A stretch of 47,605 nt of DNA from Anaerofilum faecale. Its GTDB lineage: Bacteria > Bacillota > Clostridia > Oscillospirales > Ruminococcaceae. Where the stretch lies: positions 1-47,605 of the forward strand of contig DXFV01000047.1 in assembly GCA_019114265.1 (NCBI GenBank). Reading direction: 5' to 3'. How positions within the stretch are numbered: position 1 is the stretch's first letter; each line of letters opens with the position of its first letter. Below are positions 32,085 through 41,712 of the stretch, piece by piece. The notes under the pieces are model-generated. The model searched no databases. It saw nothing but the letters and a program-made list of their open reading frames with translations, and was not told where the DNA came from. A program made the position numbers and the translations under genes.

Positions 32085-33095
32085 ATGGACGAACAGGCGG
32101 TGTATTACGGCAGCTTGTGGGGGAGCGGCAAAGACAGACAGCCGGGCAGACCGCTGAACGTGCAGCGACGGTTCATATGGGCCGGGCAGCCGCTGTATGT
32201 TCCGGCGGTATATCTGTGCGCCGAGGGAATCGTGATCGACCTGTGCCGCCGGGTGGACCCGGAGGCGATCCGCCGCTTTGCGGACAAATGGAACCTGTCG
32301 CCCGAAAACGACGACATCGATCTCTTTTCCCCCGCACAGCAGCTGCAGATGGAGGCGGAAAATCCGCTCACGCTGGACCTGAACGCCGTTCTCCTGGTGG
32401 ATGGGCGGGAGTATCCCATGAAGGAGAGCAGCAGCGCGGTGTGGAATTCCTGCTTTGAGCCGGATGCAGACGACGACACCGCCGCCCGGCTGGTGCGGCA
32501 GTACGGGCTGGACCCGGCTTTTTCGTGGAACCTCTGCCGCATGTGCTTTCCATACACGGCGGGGCAGGAGCTGCGCTCGCTGTCGCTGACCCTGCGGGAA
32601 GAGCCGCGCCCGCTGCCCGGCCCCTGCTTTTCCACCGACGGGACGCAGACCGACTTTGTTTTCACCTTTCCTCCCGACGGGACGCAGCACACGCTGCACA
32701 TCGAGGAGTACCGCCGGGAAACGCTGGACGACACGTTTACGGACGAAAACTGGGAATATCCGCGGCAGTTCACCGAGATGATCTACACCCTCACGCCCGA
32801 CCTGGACAGCAGCCGCTTCCAGCTGCGCGACTGCGCAAACGGCGACCCGGCACGCCGCCGCTTGCAGCCGCCTCCCTCTCCCCTTGCGGAAAAATACGGG
32901 CTGCTTCCGACAGCTTCCCATGCCGCGTTTGTCGGGGTGATCGGCGCGGGTGTGAGCGCGGTGTGTACGGGAGAGTCCGCTCCGCTTCACAGCGCCTGTT
33001 CTGCGGTGCACTTCACGCCGCCGGAAAGGGTGGACTGGATGCTGGTGTATGATCAAAAGGGCGCCGACGATCTGACCGTGGATCTGTGGAACTGA
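32085..33095 (+). CDS. Hypothetical protein, 336 residues
   Basis: A soluble, acidic, Trp/Tyr/Pro-rich protein with no motif I recognise. It starts 18 bases after the repressor gene with AAAGGAGCGGGAAAC, so it is probably in the same transcript. Strand-rich segments predominate (FIWAGQPLYVPAVYLCAEGIV; TDFVFTFPPDGTQHTLHIEEY) and the whole looks like a two-lobed beta domain. No signal peptide or membrane segment. I recall similar unknown proteins in Oscillospiraceae but no function. Confidence 0.65.
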   Translation: MDEQAVYYGSLWGSGKDRQPGRPLNVQRRFIWAGQPLYVPAVYLCAEGIVIDLCRRVDPEAIRRFADKWNLSPENDDIDLFSPAQQLQMEAENPLTLDLNAVLLVDGREYPMKESSSAVWNSCFEPDADDDTAARLVRQYGLDPAFSWNLCRMCFPYTAGQELRSLSLTLREEPRPLPGPCFSTDGTQTDFVFTFPPDGTQHTLHIEEYRRETLDDTFTDENWEYPRQFTEMIYTLTPDLDSSRFQLRDCANGDPARRRLQPPPSPLAEKYGLLPTASHAAFVGVIGAGVSAVCTGESAPLHSACSAVHFTPPERVDWMLVYDQKGADDLTVDLWN

Positions 33096-33120
33096 TTCCA
33101 TTGAAAGGAAGGGATGAAGC

Positions 33121-33651
33121 ATGAAACCTCTGCGCAAAGCGCTGCCGATTGTGCTGATGGTATGGCCATATCTGCTGATCGGCATGCTGTATCTGTTCTC
33201 GCTGCTGGGCAGTGACGCCGCCTATCTTGTTCTTCGCATCTACTGCGTGCTCACCGTGGCGGTCTACGCGCTGAACATCTGGAACGCCTGCACCCTGCGG
33301 AGCGAAACACAGCTGGCGCGCTGGTCGATGGCGGTCAAGCTGGTGCATATCCCGTTCTATCTGCTGGTGTTCTGCGTGGGCGTTATCTTTGTCGGCGCGA
33401 TGGTGGTGCCGGCGCTGCTGTTTCTCTCTCCCTTTATCCTCCTGCTGCTGGCGGCGGGAGACTGGCTGCTGCTGCTGACCAGCTCGGCATACGGCATCAG
33501 CGCCGCGGTACAGGCCGCTGTCCGCGGGAGGATTCCCAAATCCGACGCCGCGGTGTGCGGTGTGCTGCACTGCTTTTTCGTGCTGGATGTGGTGGGGGCT
33601 GTGCTCCTTTTCTGCAAGCTGCGGAAAACGCCCTCTTCCCTTCCCCGCTGA
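33121..33651 (+). CDS. Hypothetical membrane protein, 176 residues
   Basis: Four to five membrane helices: IVLMVWPYLLIGMLYLFSLL near the N-terminus, then LRIYCVLTVAVYALNIW, a long segment near residues 75-115 and a last one at VLHCFFVLDVVGAVLLF. The start follows GAAAGGAAGGGATGAAGC. It lies 25 bases after the previous orphan gene and before a strong terminator, so the S24 repressor and two orphan genes likely form one transcript. A DUF6652-like family is a possible match, uncertain. Confidence 0.65.
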   Translation: MKPLRKALPIVLMVWPYLLIGMLYLFSLLGSDAAYLVLRIYCVLTVAVYALNIWNACTLRSETQLARWSMAVKLVHIPFYLLVFCVGVIFVGAMVVPALLFLSPFILLLLAAGDWLLLLTSSAYGISAAVQAAVRGRIPKSDAAVCGVLHCFFVLDVVGAVLLFCKLRKTPSSLPR

Positions 33652-33667
33652 CCCACCAACCTTCAAG

Positions 33668-33719
33668 CGCCGCGCGCGCTGCCCCTCCTGCGGGCGAAGC
33701 GCGCGGCGTTTCTTTTTTG
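33668..33719 (+). terminator. Terminator after the orphan membrane gene
   Basis: A perfect 10-base stem CGCCGCGCGC/GCGCGCGGCG with a 21-base loop, then TTTCTTTTTT. Confidence 0.85.
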
Positions 33720-33732
33720 TGAAAAGTCGGAT

Positions 33733-33786
33733 ATAAAATATTTTATGTAAATTATACTTGACTTTTTATCTTTTATATCTTACTAT
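33733..33786 (+). promoter_or_regulatory. Promoter and palindrome for the small XRE regulator
   Basis: TTGACT (33758-33763), 17-base spacer, TACTAT (33781-33786). Twelve bases before the -35 lies a perfect 14-base AT palindrome (ATAAAATATTTTAT, 33733-33746), a possible operator of the regulator itself. Confidence 0.65.
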
Positions 33787-33811
33787 ATAGACAGGAAAAG
33801 GAGGTGGCTGC

Positions 33812-34033
33812 ATGGCAAAGAACATCGCCATCAAGGTGGCGCGGGCGGAAAAAAGCCTGACCCAGAAGCAGCTGGCCGAGCTGGTGGGGGTGTCCCGCCA
33901 GACCATCAACGCCATCGAAAAGGGCGAGTACAACCCCACCATCCGGCTGTGCCGCAGCATCTGCCGGGCGTTGGGGAAAACACTGGACGAACTGTTTTGG
34001 GAGGATGAGGTAGATGAAGAAACCGAAGAATAA
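33812..34033 (+). CDS. Small XRE-family transcriptional regulator
   Basis: A 73-residue Cro/CI-type protein that is little more than a helix-turn-helix: LTQKQLAELVGVSRQTINAIE at residues 16-36, then NPTIRLCRSICRALGKTLDELFW. An acidic tail follows. This is the YozG/PlcR-N-like class usually encoded in front of a membrane protein gene, as here. The ATG follows AAAGGAGGTGGCTGC. It overlaps the next gene by 20 bases. Confidence 0.9.
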   Translation: MAKNIAIKVARAEKSLTQKQLAELVGVSRQTINAIEKGEYNPTIRLCRSICRALGKTLDELFWEDEVDEETEE

Positions 34034-34477
34034 TCTGGACGAGATGCAGGAGCAGAAACTGCTGCACATCGAGCAGCGCAGTTTCTGGCTGGCGTTCTGG
34101 ATGCTGGTGGCCGCCACGCTGCTCCAGCTGCTGTTCTGCCGCGATTCCCAGGCGATTCTGGGCGAGTGCATCGTGCTGGCGGTTGTGGGGGTGTATCTGG
34201 TTGCGTCCTGCCTGAAAAACGGCCTGTGGGACCGGCAGATGCGCCCCACCCCCAAAACAAACTTCCGCATCAGCCTGCTGACCGGCCTGGCGATGGGCGC
34301 GGTGTGGGGGATCGTTTCGTGGAACAACTACCACAAGCTGCTCGGCTCGGTGGCCACCGCCGTGTTCATGCTGGTGTTCGTGGGCTGGCGTGCTTCGCGG
34401 CCCTGAACATCGCTTCGGAGGTATACAAACGCAAAAAGAAGGAGCTGGAGCAGGACGGCAGCGATGACGAGGCCTGA
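34014..34477 (+). pseudogene. DUF6773-like membrane protein with a frameshift
   Basis: From ATG 34014 the frame encodes LDEMQEQKLLHIEQRSFWLAFWMLV and further membrane helices, like the DUF6773 proteins found after small XRE genes. It then stops at 34406 with an odd tail (WRASRP). In the neighbouring frame the expected C-terminus continues: LACFAALNIASEVYKRKKKELEQDG, ending at 34477. Adding one G to the GGG at 34382-34384 restores a single frame of about 154 residues. So the last helix is lost through a one-base deletion, real or a sequencing error. Function unknown; usually paired with the regulator. Confidence 0.7.
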
Positions 34478-34511
34478 GAGGTTGAAAACGTGCAGGCTGT
34501 GTCGGCGGCGA

Positions 34512-34541
34512 TTGACAAAGAGCAGCCGGGCGGGGTACAAT
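34512..34541 (+). promoter_or_regulatory. Promoter of the DegV gene
   Basis: TTGACA (34512-34517), 18-base spacer and TACAAT (34536-34541), 65 bases before the start codon. Confidence 0.7.
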
Positions 34542-34605
34542 GGATAATATGAAGAGCCTCCGCCTTTGCGAGGGCCACTCCCGCATCGAAAGGAGTTTTT
34601 AGACT

Positions 34606-35466
34606 ATGATCCGTATCCTCACCGATTCCACCGCCGACTTCACCCCCGAACAGGCCGCCGCGCTGGGGGTGGAGGTGGTCCCGCTGCGCTTGAACTTCGA
34701 CGGCGAGAGCTACGACGACGGAGAGCTGCCGCCCGATGAATTCTACAGCCGTCTGGCCGCGTGCAGCCATCTGCCCACCACCAGCCAGCCCAGCCCCGAC
34801 GCCTTCCTCACCCGCTTTGAGGCCGCCGAGGAAGCCGGCGACCAGATGGTGGCCATCCTGCTTTCTTCCCAGCTGAGCGGCACCTACCAGTCGGCCACCA
34901 TCGCGGCCGAGGGCCTGGCCGGCATCGTCCTGGTGGACAGCGGCACCGCCACGCTGGGGCTGCAGCTGCTGGTGCGCTATGCCGCCAAGCTGCGCGACGA
35001 GGGGCTCACCGCCGGGGAGATCGCCTCCCGCATCGAAGCCGTGAAAGAGGACGTGCGCATCTTCGCCGTGATCGACGATCTGCAATACCTGCGCAAGGGC
35101 GGGCGCCTGAGCGGCGCCGGCGCCTTTGCCGGCGCTCTGCTGGGCATCAAGCCGCTGGTGCAGCTCCGGGACGGCAAGGTCACACTGGCGGGCAAGGCGC
35201 GCGGGATGGCGGGCGCCTATGTGGCCCTGTTCAAGATGCTGGACGGCGAAAACGCCATCGACACCTCCCGCCCCTTCATGGCCGGATACACCGGGCACCC
35301 CCACGCCGCCGATCCCATCCGCCGCTACCTCACCCACAACCTGGGGCTGCACGGCTTTGAGACCGGCCACATCGGGCCGATCGTGGGCACCCATGCCGGT
35401 CCCGGCGCGGCGGGCATCGCCTACTTTGCAAAGCCTGCCGGCACCGCCGAAGAAGCGGCCGAATAA
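34606..35466 (+). CDS. DegV family fatty-acid-binding protein
   Basis: A 286-residue protein of usual DegV length. It has the N-terminal IRILTDSTADFTPEQA, the fatty-acid carboxylate loop SSQLSGTYQSA and the middle motif LQYLRKGGRLSGAGAFAGALLGIKP. Members (FakB-like) hand a bound fatty acid to FakA for phosphorylation and phospholipid synthesis; whether this one does is unknown because no fakA is nearby. The ATG follows GAAAGGAGTTTTTAGACT. Monocistronic, with a terminator right after. Confidence 0.92.
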   Translation: MIRILTDSTADFTPEQAAALGVEVVPLRLNFDGESYDDGELPPDEFYSRLAACSHLPTTSQPSPDAFLTRFEAAEEAGDQMVAILLSSQLSGTYQSATIAAEGLAGIVLVDSGTATLGLQLLVRYAAKLRDEGLTAGEIASRIEAVKEDVRIFAVIDDLQYLRKGGRLSGAGAFAGALLGIKPLVQLRDGKVTLAGKARGMAGAYVALFKMLDGENAIDTSRPFMAGYTGHPHAADPIRRYLTHNLGLHGFETGHIGPIVGTHAGPGAAGIAYFAKPAGTAEEAAE

Positions 35467-35483
35467 ACCTTCCGCACACAAAA

Positions 35484-35530
35484 ACGCCCCGCGCGGCTGT
35501 CCCTTTTTGGGGGATGCCGCGCGGGGTGTT
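35484..35530 (+). terminator. Terminator after the DegV gene (first of two near-identical hairpins)
   Basis: GCCCCGCGCGGC with GCCGCGCGGGGTGTT. Arms are nearly the same as those of the hairpin at 35700-35757, with a repeat element between the two. Confidence 0.75.
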
Positions 35531-35554
35531 CCAGGCTGTCCAGCAAACGATTTC

Positions 35555-35695
35555 CTCTGTGCGGCGGGACAGCTTCGACCTCATCCGCCCCGCCCCGGCG
35601 GGGCATCTTCCCCTGCCAGGGGAAGGCTTGCCGTACCGTTGGCTTCCCCCCTGGGGGGAAGCTCTTGGGCGGCGCAAACCATCCCGTTTTCGACA
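35555..35695. repeat. Interspersed palindromic repeat, copy E
   Basis: GCTTCGACCTCATCCG start with hairpins CGCCCC/GGGGC, TTCCCC/GGGGAA and CTTCCCCCC/GGGGGGAAG, and the linker shared with copy C. The fourth hairpin and the GATGAGG end are replaced by CTCTTGGGCGGCGCAAACCATCCCG-type sequence that also flanks copy F. The 300-base gap between the DegV and antiporter genes is taken up by this and two terminators. Confidence 0.8.
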
Positions 35696-35699
35696 AGCG

Positions 35700-35757
35700 G
35701 AAACGCCCCGCGCGGCTGTTCCATTTTGGAGGACAGCCGCGCGGGGCGTTCTTTTTA
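35700..35757 (-). terminator. Terminator of the antiporter gene (second hairpin copy)
   Basis: ACGCCCCGCGCGGCTGT with ACAGCCGCGCGGGGCGT, 17 pairs, ending on the + side in TTCTTTTT and on the - side in a short mixed tract. It can serve either direction; on the - strand it follows the antiporter stop by 10 bases. Confidence 0.7.
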
Positions 35758-35766
35758 TGTTCCTTG

Positions 35767-37059
35767 TTATTGCCGGGCGTTTTTGCGCTTTTCCTCGGCC
35801 TGCAGCAGGCGCTCCTGCACCATGTCCAGCTGTTCCTTCCGCTCGTACTGGTCCACCAGGTCGCTCTGCTCGAAGCCGGCGTACTTCTCCTCGCCCTTGA
35901 ATGCCGCCTTCAGCAGCACCGGCGTCAGCACCGCACAGCACACCACCATGATGATGACCGGCCCGAACAGCAGCGGGCTCATCAGGCCCATCGCCATGCC
36001 CTTGTTGGCCACGATCAGCGCCACCTCACCGCGGCAGGCCATGCCGAAGCCCACCTGCACGCACTGGCGGGTGTGGAACCCGCACAGCTTCGCGCCCAGG
36101 CCGCAGCCCACCAGCTTGGCCAGGATGGCCACCACCGCCAGCAGCACCGCGAACAGGAGCACCATGCCGTCCATGCCGGGCAGCTCCACCTTGATGCCGA
36201 TGCTGGCAAAGAAAACCGGCGTGAGCAGCAGGTAGGACAGCGGCGAGAATTTGCTCTCGATATAGCCGGCCTTGGGGGTGCTGGCCACGATCACGCCGGC
36301 GGCAAAGGCGCCGATGATGTCGGCCACGCCGAACAGCTCCTCGGCGGCAAAGGCCATCAGCAAGCACAGCACGAACGCCGCGATCGGGAACCGGCGCAGA
36401 TTGCGCTCCTGCACACGCTGCTCATACCAGCGCATCAGGTGGTTATACCCAAAGGCCACCACCGCCGCAAACACGAAGAATCCCACGATCTTCAGCAGAA
36501 CGATCCAGATGTTCACATCCGCACCCGCCAGGCTGGTGACGATCGTGAGGCAGACAAGGCCCAGGATGTCGTCGATCAGGGCGGCGGCCAGGATGGTGTT
36601 GCCCACCTTCGTGGACAGCTTGCCGATCTCCTTCAGGGTCTCCACCGTGATGCTCACCGAGGTGGCCGTGAGGACCACGCCCACAAACACATTCTGCAGC
36701 AGCACGTTGCCGGGATGGGCAAATTCCCCCCGGTTGAAGAGCGCCATCAGCCCCGCACCGGCTGCCAGCGGCACCAGCACGCCGCACACCGCCACCAGCA
36801 TGCCGGACTTGCCGGTCTGCTTCAGCTCGGCCAGGTCGGTGCCGATGCCGGCGGTGAACATGATCACGATCACGCCCAGCTCCGCGATCTGGGTGAGAAA
36901 ATCGGTGGCCTGCAGCCAGCCGAGACACGCCGGCCCCAGCAGCAGGCCCGCCAGCAGCGCGCCCACCACCTGCGGCATCTGGAATCTGCGCGTGACCAGC
37001 CCGAACAGCTTGGTGCTGATGAGGATCAGCGCAATGTCCAACAGAAAATGATACGACAT
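35767..37059 (-). CDS. Cation:proton antiporter, CPA2 (KefB/GerN) type
   Basis: A 430-residue protein with about 12 membrane helices. Family features are the start LLDIALILISTKLFGLVTRR, the PQVVGALLAGLLLGPACLGW helix pair, and the ion-binding region around ALIDDILGLVCL (Asp pair). A short charged cytoplasmic tail has no TrkA domain, unlike full KefB. It exchanges sodium or potassium for protons across the membrane. I set the start at ATG 37059 after GGGAGGTAAAACT; the frame extends 56 codons upstream without support. Confidence 0.88.
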   Translation of the reverse strand: MSYHFLLDIALILISTKLFGLVTRRFQMPQVVGALLAGLLLGPACLGWLQATDFLTQIAELGVIVIMFTAGIGTDLAELKQTGKSGMLVAVCGVLVPLAAGAGLMALFNRGEFAHPGNVLLQNVFVGVVLTATSVSITVETLKEIGKLSTKVGNTILAAALIDDILGLVCLTIVTSLAGADVNIWIVLLKIVGFFVFAAVVAFGYNHLMRWYEQRVQERNLRRFPIAAFVLCLLMAFAAEELFGVADIIGAFAAGVIVASTPKAGYIESKFSPLSYLLLTPVFFASIGIKVELPGMDGMVLLFAVLLAVVAILAKLVGCGLGAKLCGFHTRQCVQVGFGMACRGEVALIVANKGMAMGLMSPLLFGPVIIMVVCCAVLTPVLLKAAFKGEEKYAGFEQSDLVDQYERKEQLDMVQERLLQAEEKRKNARQ

Positions 37060-37159
37060 AGTTTTACCTCCCATGAAAGCACACCAAATTGGCACGTTTC
37101 GCCATCCCTCATTATACTGTGCCGCGGCTTTGGCCGCAAGGGGGAACGCGCGAATTTTG

Positions 37160-37188
37160 TTGACATTTGCGGGGTATAAGACTATAAT
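37160..37188 (+). promoter_or_regulatory. Strong promoter of pncB-nadE
   Basis: Perfect TTGACA (37160-37165), 17-base spacer, perfect TATAAT (37183-37188). It leaves a 5' leader of about 160 bases before pncB in which I see no clear known riboswitch or terminator. Confidence 0.8.
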
Positions 37189-37355
37189 ATTTGCATCATA
37201 GTATCGTGTGACGGCGCCGTTTTTCACAGGCTTTCGCCGGCACGTTTTTCAGGGTGATGAGGGCGATTTTGTGTGCAGTCTTTCCGCGCGCAAGATCGTT
37301 CTTTTTGCATGGCCCTCCGGGCCCGCGTCTGCCCTGCACGGAAAGGAGCATTTTT

Positions 37356-38816
37356 ATGCAAGCTGCATTCACGCCCGACCCCAGCCGCAACAACCCGGCC
37401 ATGATGATGGATTTCTACGAGATGACGATGGCCAACGCCTATTTCCTGACCGGCCTGAAGGATACCCGCGTGGTGTATGATATGTTCTTCCGCCGGGTGC
37501 CGGACGGCGGCGGCTACGCCCTGGCCGTGGGGCAGGAGAGCCTCGTGCGCCATCTGCTGGACTTCCACTTCGACCCCGAGGACATCGCCTATTTCGCCTC
37601 GAAGGGCATCTTCGACCCCAAATTCCTGGAATACCTGTCCCACTACCGGTTCGGCGGCAGCGTCTACTGCGTGCCGGAGGGCAGCGTGGTGTATCCCAAC
37701 GAGACCCTGATCCGGGTGGAGGCCGACGCCATCGGCGCCACCCTCATCGAGACCCAGCTGCTCACCTTCATGAACCATCAGTCCCGCATCGCCACCAAGG
37801 CCAGCCGCATCTGCCGCGGCGGGCGGGTGGTGATGGAGTTCGGCAGCCGCCGCGCGCAGGGCAACGACGCCGCCAACCTGGGCGCCCGCGCCGCCTACAT
37901 CGCGGGTGCGGCCGGCACCGCCAACTGCCTGGCCGACCAGAAATACGGCGTGCCTGCGCTGGGAACGATGGCCCACGCCTTTGTGGAGATGTTCCCCACC
38001 GAGTACGACGCCTTTGCCGCCTACGCGCGCATCTACCCCGACAGCTGCACCCTGCTGGTGGACACCTACGACGTGCTGCACAGCGGCATCCCCAACGCCA
38101 TCCGCATCCAGAACGAGGTGCTGTCCCCGATGGGCAAGCGGATGAAGGGCGTGCGGCTGGACAGCGGCGACCTGGCCTATCTGTCCAAAAAGGTGCGCCG
38201 CATCCTGGACGCCGCCGGCATGGAGGACTGCACGATCTGCGTGTCCAACGGGCTGGACGAGTTCACGATGGCCGACCTGGAGCGCCAGGGGGCTGTGATC
38301 GACAGCTACGGCATCGGCGAGCGCCTCATCACCGCGGCCTCCGACCCCGTGTTCGGCGGTGTGTACAAGCTGTGCGCCGTGGAGGAGAACGGCCAGCTCT
38401 CCCCCCGCATCAAGGTGAGCGAGAACGAGGTGAAAACCACCAATCCCGGTAAAAAGATGGTGTGGCGCCTGTACAACAAGGACACCGGCTTTGCCATCTG
38501 CGATGTCATCACGCTGGACGACGAGGAGATCCCGGAGGATGTGCCGTACAGCTGTGTGGACCCCCGCAAGCCCTGGAAAAACATCGTGATCGAGGATTTC
38601 ACCGCCGTGCGCCTGCTGGTGCCGTATCTCGAGGACGGCAAGCTGGTGCGCGAGTTGCCCAGCCTGGACGAGATCCGGGCCTACTCCCTGTCGCAGCTGA
38701 AAAACGAGGTGTGGGAGGAAGAGCAGCGCCTGTACAACCCCCACATCCACTATGTGAACATGAGCCACGCGGCCTATGCGCTGAAGATCCGCATGTGCAA
38801 CGAGCACCAGGCATAA
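37356..38816 (+). CDS. pncB: Nicotinate phosphoribosyltransferase
   Basis: A 486-residue enzyme that joins nicotinate and PRPP to give NaMN, the entry to NAD salvage. It has the N-terminal MMMDFYEMTMANAYF, the catalytic-loop block EFGSRRAQGNDAANLGARAA and the PRPP region RLDSGDLAYLSKKVR. Length fits the Firmicute form. ATG 37356 follows GGAAAGGAGCATTTTT; an earlier in-frame ATG lies in the leader. Thirteen bases separate it from nadE, so NAD salvage is one operon. nadD is not in the window. Confidence 0.95.
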   Translation: MQAAFTPDPSRNNPAMMMDFYEMTMANAYFLTGLKDTRVVYDMFFRRVPDGGGYALAVGQESLVRHLLDFHFDPEDIAYFASKGIFDPKFLEYLSHYRFGGSVYCVPEGSVVYPNETLIRVEADAIGATLIETQLLTFMNHQSRIATKASRICRGGRVVMEFGSRRAQGNDAANLGARAAYIAGAAGTANCLADQKYGVPALGTMAHAFVEMFPTEYDAFAAYARIYPDSCTLLVDTYDVLHSGIPNAIRIQNEVLSPMGKRMKGVRLDSGDLAYLSKKVRRILDAAGMEDCTICVSNGLDEFTMADLERQGAVIDSYGIGERLITAASDPVFGGVYKLCAVEENGQLSPRIKVSENEVKTTNPGKKMVWRLYNKDTGFAICDVITLDDEEIPEDVPYSCVDPRKPWKNIVIEDFTAVRLLVPYLEDGKLVRELPSLDEIRAYSLSQLKNEVWEEEQRLYNPHIHYVNMSHAAYALKIRMCNEHQA

Positions 38817-38829
38817 AGGGAGGACGACC

Positions 38830-40761
<1,932 letters not shown>

Positions 40762-40780
40762 ACCGCATACGCAAAGCAAA

Positions 40781-40814
40781 GTGCCCGACCGGCTTTCCTG
40801 CCGGTCGGGCACTT
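40781..40814 (+). terminator. Terminator after nadE
   Basis: A 14-pair stem AGTGCCCGACCGGC/GCCGGTCGGGCACT with a short loop; the T-tract is weak (TTCAGCTTG). Confidence 0.75.
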
Positions 40815-40832
40815 CAGCTTGTTGAAAAAGGG

Positions 40833-40950
40833 ATGGTTTGCGCCGCGCAAAAGCGTTCCCCCAGGGGGAAGCCAACGGTATGGGCAAGCCTTCCCCTGGC
40901 CAGGGGAAGGTGGCTGTGAAGCAGCCGGATGAGGTTGAAGCTGCCCTGCA
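40833..40950. repeat. Interspersed palindromic repeat, copy F (opposite orientation)
   Basis: Read on the - strand it begins GCTTCAACCTCATCCG. It carries GGCTG/CAGCC, CCTTCCCC/GGGGAAGG and CTTCCCCC/GGGGGAA hairpins and shares the CCGTTGGCTTCCCCC linker. It ends in GGCGCAAACCATCCC, the same flank as copy E. Confidence 0.8.
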
Positions 40951-40983
40951 AAATGCGCCTGCCTTCCCTGCCCTCCTGCTCTT

Positions 40984-41583
40984 TCAAAGCGCCGCCTGCT
41001 GCATGCAGCGCTCCACCCACTGCTGCACGGCCTGCCCCACCTGATCGGGCGTCAGGCCGTCCACCCGCAGGACATCCACATCCCCGCGCCCCAAAAACCA
41101 CGCCCGCTTCAGCGGCAGAAGATGTTGAACATAGTGCTCAAAGAATCCTCGGGAACGCTCGGCGTCGCTCTCCTTGCGGCGGCGCAGTTCTTCTTCGCCC
41201 GCATCCAGGAATAGGATGCGCTGCGGCATGCATCGGCGCAGCTGCGCCAGTTCCGGCGCCAGGTCCTGTTCCACCGGCCAGCTTTGCCCGATGCTCTGCG
41301 GGTAGTGCAGGGTATAAAATTCGATCTCTTCGGCGCCGAAATCCATCACGCTGCAGCGGTGCTCCGCCGCACTGTGCCAGCGCCGGATCTCGTGCTGTAT
41401 CCAAAGCCTTTGGATCTGGAGATACTCCGGATACCGCCGTTTGTCCAGCCCGAGGCGGGCGACGTCGGCGATCACGTCGGAATTGTTTTCAAAATACACC
41501 TGCACGCCGCTTGCATGCTGCTGCAAATACCGCGCTGCCGTTGTTTTTCCCACCGCCATACATCCCTGTAGCGAAAGTATCAT
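40984..41583 (-). CDS. P-loop nucleoside/nucleotide kinase-like protein
   Basis: A 199-residue AAA-type P-loop protein. Walker A is GCMAVGKTTAARY at residues 6-18, and a middle MDFGAEEIEFYTLHY is followed by RILFLDAGEEELRRRKESDAERSRGFF. That reads like the LID/Arg region of deoxynucleoside or dephospho-type kinases. Substrate unknown. ATG 41583 follows GGGGGAGACGG; the longer frame upstream lacks a site. It stands alone between copy F of the repeat and the gpmI terminator. Confidence 0.75.
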   Translation of the reverse strand: MILSLQGCMAVGKTTAARYLQQHASGVQVYFENNSDVIADVARLGLDKRRYPEYLQIQRLWIQHEIRRWHSAAEHRCSVMDFGAEEIEFYTLHYPQSIGQSWPVEQDLAPELAQLRRCMPQRILFLDAGEEELRRRKESDAERSRGFFEHYVQHLLPLKRAWFLGRGDVDVLRVDGLTPDQVGQAVQQWVERCMQQAAL

Positions 41584-41661
41584 CTCCGTCTCCCCCTGAC
41601 AAGCCTTTATCCATCTGCTTTGCTGCGGTTTCGTTCCGGGCCCTGCGCCCCCATACTCAAA

Positions 41662-41698
41662 AGCGCCCCGCACGGATCCTTCCGCGCAGGGCGCTTTG
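41662..41698 (-). terminator. Terminator of the pgk-tpiA-gpmI operon
   Basis: AAAGCGCCC..CGCGGA paired with TCCGTGCGGGGCGCTTTT on the - strand, just past the gpmI stop. The U-tract is only four. Confidence 0.7.
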
Positions 41699-41712
41699 CT
41701 GATATCGGGGAA

